A DNA stretch of 64,000 bases from Septoria linicola (Eukaryota > Ascomycota > Dothideomycetes > Mycosphaerellales > Mycosphaerellaceae), in assembly GCA_024114885.1 (NCBI GenBank), contig CP099419.1, positions 3,968,001 through 4,032,000 on the forward strand, in the 5' to 3' direction. A model generated the notes under the pieces. The model saw nothing but the letters and a program-made list of their open reading frames with translations, had not been told where the DNA came from and searched no databases. Positions 60,191-64,000 of the stretch are shown here, piece by piece. The translations under genes and the position numbers were made by a program. Numbering within the stretch: position 1 is the first letter of the stretch; each line of letters starts with the position of its first letter.

Positions 60191-63100
60191 TAGATCTTAG
60201 CTCGTGCTTCTAATTAAGTATCGCCTATCGAATTTCTACTTCTTTAGCTCTACTAGGCTAGCTTTAGCCTTTAGCTTACTAAGTCTTCTACTTCTTCTTT
60301 AAGCTCTATTAGTAGCTAGCGTATATAACTCTCTCTTTCTTCTTAAGTTATTACTAATAGCTTACTAATAAAGATCTATAGGTGCTTGTACCTAGGTAGA
60401 AGGCCTAGTTCTATAACCTTCTCTATCGGTAGCGGTATTTCTTCTAGTTTAACCTAATCTGGAACTAGCTTTAGGTTTTCTCGTAGAAAGGTGTATTTCT
60501 TAAGATTTATCCTCTTATAGATATACTCCCGTTTAGAGCTATCTAGCTCCTTAAGCTTGTACGATATACCTCTCTATAATACTTTAGATACCTTAAAAGA
60601 GCCTTCCTACCTAAACGTAAGCTTATAGGAGAAGCTAGTTTTTAACTTAGAGCGGTATACTAATACGAGATCTCCTTCCTATAGTATAGTAAGATCTGTA
60701 TAGCGATGTTTATCGAAGTATACCTTGTTCTATTCTCGGAGACGCTATTAACGTAGTCGTCCTTCTTCTACGGTTATTTCTATAGCTTCTAGAGCTTGAG
60801 CTCGAATCGTAAGAAGCTCTACTCTAGTCTTGACCTTACCTTAATCTATAATCCGGAAGGTACAGTATTCTAGCTCGATTAGTAGTACTACGTTACGCCT
60901 AATTATTACCTCTAACGGTGTTAGACCGGTAGTAGAGACTATTATCGTCCTCTCTACCTATAGAACCGCTAGAATATAGTTACGAATCGTATAAAGGCCG
61001 CCGTTAGAGAGCTTTAAGCAAGCGTCTAATATTGTCTTATAGCCGACTTTAACGATAGCGTTAGACTAAGGGTAGTACGGCGAAATGTTAATACGTTTAA
61101 TACTATACGATAGTAGTAGCTTCTCTACGTTACTAAGGTTAGTCTTATAGTTGTCGAGGATAACTTCTATAGCGGCACCCTACTAGTAAAAGATCTCTTC
61201 CTATATAAACCTTACTATCTATACTAAGGAGATACTCTTTACTAGATACTAGAATATACGTACTTCTAGCTAGCGCGATAGAGATTCGCGTATAACTATT
61301 AACGAATAGTTCTTCGAGATATATAAGCCGTCGATATACTACCGCTAGCCGACTATAACTTAGAGTAGGATCTATAGTTCTCTAGGTACCTGTCTTCTAT
61401 ACTAAAGACTATAAATAGTATATTACCGAATAGCGAGCGAGATTTAAGCCTAAACCCTATCCTACTACTATCGTTTCCGGATAAGATTATACGTCTGTTT
61501 AGTACTACGATAACCGTTCTTATAATAGTATACCTTAATAATACGAGCTCGTACTTTAGGTTTATCGATAACTCGCTATAAAGGTCTAGCTACTCGCTCT
61601 TAGCGCTAGAGCTAGTTATTCTTAATATAAAACAGCCGACACTTCTTCCTTAACTGCTTATACTCGTTATTAGAAACTCTCTTAGGTCTTTATATCCGTA
61701 TAAGTACGAAAGCGATATTTATTAACTCCTAAGAGTAGATCCTATTAATTATAGATAGCTCGCCCTAAATCACTTATATAGAGAAAGCGTTAACGTAAAA
61801 GGTATCGAAGAATTGCTCGTTAACTATTAGATCTACGTCTTCTTCCTATTCTATAGCCTCTATATCTTTAGGCGTAGTAGGTTTCCTCGATAAAGAATCC
61901 GGAGCTATATACTTCTTACTAGGAATATATATAACGTTAAAGTCGAAGAGGTAGATCTATACTAGCTAGCGCGTTATTACTGTATTCGGCAAATTAGAGG
62001 TAGCTTTGTTAAGCTAGTAAACGAGGGTATTTATATTAATCTCTAGTTAGAAGTATACTCTAAACAGCTATAGTTTTAGCTTCTTTAATACCTTTAGTAT
62101 ACTAAGGTATTCGCGCTTTCTAGTATCGTACTTAACCTCTACCGGGTTAAATAGGCCGGACTTATATCGAACTAGATAGTAGAGAAGTAGCTCGTCTCGA
62201 TTATATTAGGAAAGTATATATCTTTAACCTTTACCGCTCGAATCTATACCTACGACAATAAGTCCTACTCCTTCTCTAAAGTTAAGAGCAACTAGGGCTA
62301 GAGCTGAAACTAGTGTCTTTAAGACGACGTCCTTAGCTAGTTAGTGTTCGGTAGTCTATTAAAACTCGGTATCCTTCTATAAGAGTTTAAATAGCAGAGT
62401 AAGGATAATCGTGAAACCTTTAACCTAGACGTAGTAGTATATAACTACGCTAAGGAAGATTCGAACCTTTTTCTAATTCTCTAGCGTCGGCTATTTCTTA
62501 ATCTTTACTACTCTCGCGAAGTCTAGATAGCGACTATCGATACTAGTAAGGTAACTAACGATTACTAGTTATTCGTAATAGAGCTATAGCTTATTAAAAG
62601 CCACCGTTATATTAGCTCGTTCTATATTATAGAGAACGTCGTCTATAGCTATAATATATTTAATAACGTAATAGTAGAGGCTAGGTTTAACCTCTTTACT
62701 ATCGTACTTCGTCTTAGGCTCTTTAATACCGATATTATTAAAGAACAGCTATGCCTTATACGAGACATGCTCTATAAGTACTTGATTAATAATACGAACG
62801 AACTAGGTAATAGAGTTCGTAGCTCCTTATAGTAACGTTATCTACTATAACAAGCCTAGCGGTAAGTCGAAGCCTATAAGGTCTCTATATAATTCATTAA
62901 GTAGGATTTAGTTATATCTAGAGAAGATATTAACTAACGAGGCTAGCGTATAACCGGCAAAGTCCTTAGAGAAACCCTTAGCGTTAGGTAGTAAGTTCGA
63001 ATCTCTTATAGTAACTTAATTGAACTTCTAAGCTACGTTAATTAACTAATACTTCTTTAGCTTACCTACCTCCGTCTTCTTACTAATAAGAAAGTATAGG

Positions 63101-64000
63101 TTTCGATAGGCACCGTAGTATAGCTTAAGAGTTCTAGCTTAGATTCGTTGTCTTAGTATATCTTCTACGACATGTCGTAGCGATAGGTTCAGCTTGAAGC
63201 CTAGGTACTACTATAGCTCGTAAGGAACTATTCGAATCTTCTATAGCGGAGTAATATTAGGATTGATTCGGCCTAAATACGTAAAGTCTTATATAAAGGT
63301 AGCTTCTCGATTCCTTAGTATATAGTGTAACAAATCTAGCTCCTTTAGTAGTAGTTCTATACTAGGTTTGAACTTTATAAGCCGTTTAGGCGTAAGCTAT
63401 AATCTAGGCTCGATCGTCGAGAACCTCTTAGTTAGGTACTTACTATCGTAAGGTCTAGTACTAGGTAGTATAGCTACTTCCTTCTCGATATAAGTCCGTC
63501 GCTAGTCCTTTAGTCCGTTAGGGTTTAAGCTATTAGTTATAGTAATATCTATATTAACCGGTTTAATCTTGTCGGTAACTCGCTTATAAAGAGTATAGGC
63601 GCTAATATAATTATCTAGCTTCTACTACCCCGTAGCTTCTTTATTATAAACTCTCTCCGCTACTATATTAATAGCGGCTAAGATAACGTACGTCTCTTCG
63701 CTAAGCTCGTCATCTACTTTATCGGAAATAACCTCGTCGTAGGGTCTAGGTTCTTAGATAGCTAGCTCCGCCTCTCTAATCTTCCTATAGGTAATTATCA
63801 AGTATTCGCCTCTATAATTCGAACTCTAGCTCGATTAAGACACTAGTATAGTATCTTTAAAACTATACCTAATACCCTAGTACAAGTCTCGCTCGCTAGT
63901 ATAAGCTAGCTTAGCTTCGCTAGTAGCTAGTAAAAGCTTCTTAAGTCGGCTATTTTAGCTGAATTTAGCGACGTTATCTTTAACGGCCGCTACTACGAGA
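60191..64000 (-). pseudogene. Decayed Gypsy pol (RT, RNase H, integrase), E3, partial at window end
   Basis: Uninterrupted by Copia, so it shows the integrase without insertion (empty site AAGGTTAGTCTTATAG near 61134-61149). RNase H is about 61860-62190. The RT box at 62734-62739 reads Phe-Phe-Asn-Asn. Upstream RT and linker sequence reach the window end. RIP stops occur throughout. Confidence 0.84.

Larger units (their letters stand above)
58986..64000 (-). mobile_element. Gypsy family E, copy E3, tandem to E2, runs off the window
   Basis: E3 is in the same orientation as E2. Right after the shared LTR it starts at the position equivalent to about 43167 of E2 (CTAGTTATAGAG), so about 3.4 kb comprising accessory ORF A is missing. 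It continues through ORF B, integrase, RNase H and RT; at 64000 it is level with about 54590 of E2. Protease, Gag and the 5' LTR should lie beyond the window. Confidence 0.87.

Noticed and set aside
1..64000. Bacterial or mitochondrial origin, given the AT richness and TAG density
   Set aside because: LTR elements with 5-bp duplications, fungal-type Gypsy RT and chromodomain motifs and the RIP pattern fit a filamentous fungus nuclear genome; no organelle or bacterial genes are seen.

Overview
The window is a repeat graveyard from a filamentous ascomycete (Pezizomycotina) nuclear genome. No intact gene is visible. Nearly everything is LTR retrotransposon sequence whose frames are broken by in-frame TAG and TAA codons, exactly where Gln or Trp codons are expected. 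TpA is saturated and CpA/TpG is scarce, while CpG survives in most blocks. That is the footprint of repeat-induced point mutation (RIP, CpA to TpA on both strands), a sexual-cycle defence of filamentous ascomycetes. The setting looks like an AT-rich isochore, perhaps pericentromeric or subtelomeric (inference). Replacing RIP-type stops restores long conserved frames, which is how the calls below were made.

Layout. 1-5849: Copia copy 1 (+), its 5' end outside the window. 5850-6318: spacer. 6324-12623: Copia copy 2 (+), complete, flanked by ATATA duplications. 12629-14899 and 21209-25301: one older locus (block X) split by Copia copy 3 (14905-21203, -, TTAAC duplications). Block X carries two divergent decayed reading frames, the minus-strand one with TPR-like helical repeats. 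25302-28620: element D (+), an internally deleted copy of a large Ty3/Gypsy family here called E. 28621-36501: E1 (-), 5'-truncated. 36502-38180: a non-repeat stretch with one small decayed ORF. 38181-39440: integrase plus chromodomain end of a separate chromovirus-type Gypsy (-). 39441-58985: E2 (-), apparently complete, about 13.2 kb after removing Copia copy 4 (45404-51702, -, GTTAG duplications) nested in its integrase. 58986-64000: E3 (-), in tandem with E2, sharing one LTR and running off the window.

Copia copies are about 6.3 kb with 278-bp LTRs, a primer-binding site resembling the anticodon arm of initiator tRNA-Met, and the order Gag, protease, integrase, RT, RNase H. Family E has 279-280 bp LTRs and the order Gag, protease, RT, RNase H, integrase, followed by an unusual 3' accessory region. 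That region holds a long sense ORF and a divergent antisense coiled-coil ORF containing about 100-bp tandem repeats. A recurring hairpin motif marks the ORF boundaries.

All seven reverse transcriptase active sites in the window (four Copia, three Gypsy E) have the catalytic Asp-Asp pair changed to Asn-Asn, and the chromovirus integrase has its catalytic Glu changed to Lys. All are RIP-type transitions, so nothing here can encode a working enzyme. The nesting gives a relative history: block X and the chromovirus are oldest, then family E, then Copia copies 3 and 4.
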